Below are positions 62,820 to 64,000 of a DNA stretch of 64,000 nt, piece after piece (within the stretch, counting starts at the first letter, position 1; every line of letters begins with the position of its first letter). The notes under the pieces are model-generated. The model was not told the DNA's origin, made no database searches, and saw nothing but the letters and a program-made list of their open reading frames with translations. Origin of the DNA: Actinomyces mediterranea (GTDB taxonomy: Bacteria > Actinomycetota > Actinomycetes > Actinomycetales > Actinomycetaceae); NCBI RefSeq assembly GCF_900155595.1, contig NZ_FTPB01000002.1, positions 1-64,000 on the forward strand, written 5' to 3'. Position numbers and translations under genes: made by a program.

Positions 62820-64000
62820 ATGCCTTCCTCAGTCTCCACGTCACTGCTGACGGACATGTACGAACTCACGATGTTCGACGCCGCCCTCAAAGCCGGAACC
62901 GCATTCAGGTCCTCGACCTTCGAAGTCTTCGGACGCAGGCTGCCCGCCACCCGCCGATTCGGCGTCGTCGCGGGAATCGGCCGCATCCTCGAGGCGATGG
63001 AGCGCTTCGAGTTCGAGCCCGAGCAGATCGACTGGCTGCACGCGAACGCGATCGTCTCCGATGACGCCCTCGACTACCTCAAGGACTTCCGCTTCTCCGG
63101 CGACATCATCGGCTACGCGGAGGGCGAGTGCTATTTCCCCGGTTCCCCGCTCCTGACCGTCGTCGGCACCTTCGCCGAATGCACGATGCTGGAGACGCTG
63201 CTGTTGTCGATCCTCAACCACGACTGCGCCATCGCATCGGCGGCATCGCGCATGACGATCGCCGCTCACGGCCGCCCCTGCATGGACATGGGCGCCAGGC
63301 GCGGACACGAGCGCGCCGCAGTGTCCGCCGCTCGTGCCTCCATTATCGGTGGTTTTGCGGGAACTTCGGACTTGGAGGCCGCCAAGCGCTACTCGATCCG
63401 CGCGATCGGCACCGCCGCACACTCCTTCACGCTCCTGCACGACTCCGAACGCGAGGCTTTCGACGCGCAGGTTGCTCTGCTCGGCCCGTCGACGACGCTG
63501 CTCGTCGACACCTACGACGTCGAACGGGGAGTCATCAACGCGGTTGAGGCGGCACGCGCCGCCGGTGGCGAACTCGGTGCGGTCCGCCTCGATTCGGGCG
63601 ACTTGGTCGCCTCGGCGTTCAAGGTCCGCGGTCAGCTCGACGCCCTCGGAGCAACGAGCACGAAGATCACCGTGACCAACGACCTCGACGAATACGCGAT
63701 CGCTGCCCTCGGCGCCGCCCCCATCGATTCCTATGGCGTGGGCACGAAACTCGTCACGGGCTCCGGCGTTCCCACTGCCGCCCTCGTCTACAAACTCGTC
63801 GAGCGTGAGGGCCCGGACGGCACTCGCCTCAGGGTTGCGAAGAAGTCGGAGTCGAAGTCCACAGTCGGCGGGCGCAAGTACGCCGGACGCCTCCTCGACG
63901 AAGACGGTTACGCATCGGAAGAGGTCCTCGTCGTCGCGGACGGCGCCGAGCAGGCCCTCGCCCGCCTCGACGAGCTCGGCGCGCGCCGCCTGCAGATCCC
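62820..64000 (+). CDS. pncB: Nicotinate phosphoribosyltransferase, cut by the window edge
   Basis: NAD salvage enzyme joining nicotinate and PRPP. About 393 codons are present and the frame is still open at position 64000. It opens SLLTDMYELTMFDAALKAG, followed by FEVFGRRLPATRRFGVVAGI, GRPCMDMGARRGHERAAVSA, GGFAGTSDLEAAKRYSI and GTAAHSFTLLHDSE. The later LDSGDL and YGVGTKLVTG segments are diagnostic. The C-terminus lies beyond the window. It is divergent from clpS, as in mycobacteria. Confidence 0.95.
   Translation, partial: MPSSVSTSLLTDMYELTMFDAALKAGTAFRSSTFEVFGRRLPATRRFGVVAGIGRILEAMERFEFEPEQIDWLHANAIVSDDALDYLKDFRFSGDIIGYAEGECYFPGSPLLTVVGTFAECTMLETLLLSILNHDCAIASAASRMTIAAHGRPCMDMGARRGHERAAVSAARASIIGGFAGTSDLEAAKRYSIRAIGTAAHSFTLLHDSEREAFDAQVALLGPSTTLLVDTYDVERGVINAVEAARAAGGELGAVRLDSGDLVASAFKVRGQLDALGATSTKITVTNDLDEYAIAALGAAPIDSYGVGTKLVTGSGVPTAALVYKLVEREGPDGTRLRVAKKSESKSTVGGRKYAGRLLDEDGYASEEVLVVADGAEQALARLDELGARRLQI

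Overview
The window reads as chromosome of a high-GC Gram-positive actinobacterium, most likely Actinomycetaceae (Actinomyces/Schaalia-like). The reasons are a WhiB1-type regulator converging on a PdtaS-type kinase, UPF0182 and PPA1309-family proteins, ligA beside gatCAB, frequent GTG starts and third codon positions rich in G/C. I see no insertion sequence, prophage, CRISPR array or replication origin. The only decayed accessory DNA is at about 56.2-59.2 kb.

Layout. 0-0.3 kb: GT-rich leader (minus strand) of an rRNA operon whose genes lie left of the window. 0.3-8.1 kb: malic enzyme, an MmsA/MmsB/ChvE monosaccharide importer, a divergent ROK repressor and an orphan sugar-type ABC ATPase. 8.2-15.5 kb: gatCAB, cardiolipin synthase, ligA with an unusually large internal insertion. 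15.7-22.6 kb: FHA-membrane-FtsK ATPase, whiB1, pdtaS, DUF2505, OsmC and EcsC-like proteins. 22.6-32.5 kb: thyA-folA, an MFS transporter, fumC, a divergent sigma-70 factor, two lipoproteins, two membrane transporters, a small HTH protein and initiator tRNA-Met. 32.6-40.2 kb: a conserved but poorly understood actinobacterial block (UPF0182, PPA1309, PDZ-Lon protease, DUF2342 metalloprotease, orphan RRE/ThiF-like protein).

40.3-51.6 kb: a complete sialic acid island. One minus-strand cluster encodes a peptide-family ABC importer (binding protein, permease, permease-ATPase fusion, second ATPase), then nanA, nanK, nanE, a two-part alpha/beta hydrolase and nagB, which take sialic acid to fructose-6-phosphate. 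A divergent FadR-type regulator flanks a promoter whose spacer carries a perfect GntR operator. The hydrolase is a candidate sialate esterase.

51.6-64 kb: uvrD2, nudC, rph-rdgB, then a decayed bacteriocin-like cassette (frameshifted lactococcin-972-like peptide, lipoprotein, adaptor with an in-frame stop, truncated permease), a LysR regulator, and a minus-strand run clpS-DUF2017-murI-MBL hydrolase divergent from pncB, which runs off the right edge. Compared with the usual actinobacterial order murI-MBL-rph-rdgB, the rph-rdgB pair is inverted and the decayed cassette lies at the junction.

Functions come from recognising family motifs by eye and from recalled synteny. No database search was run.
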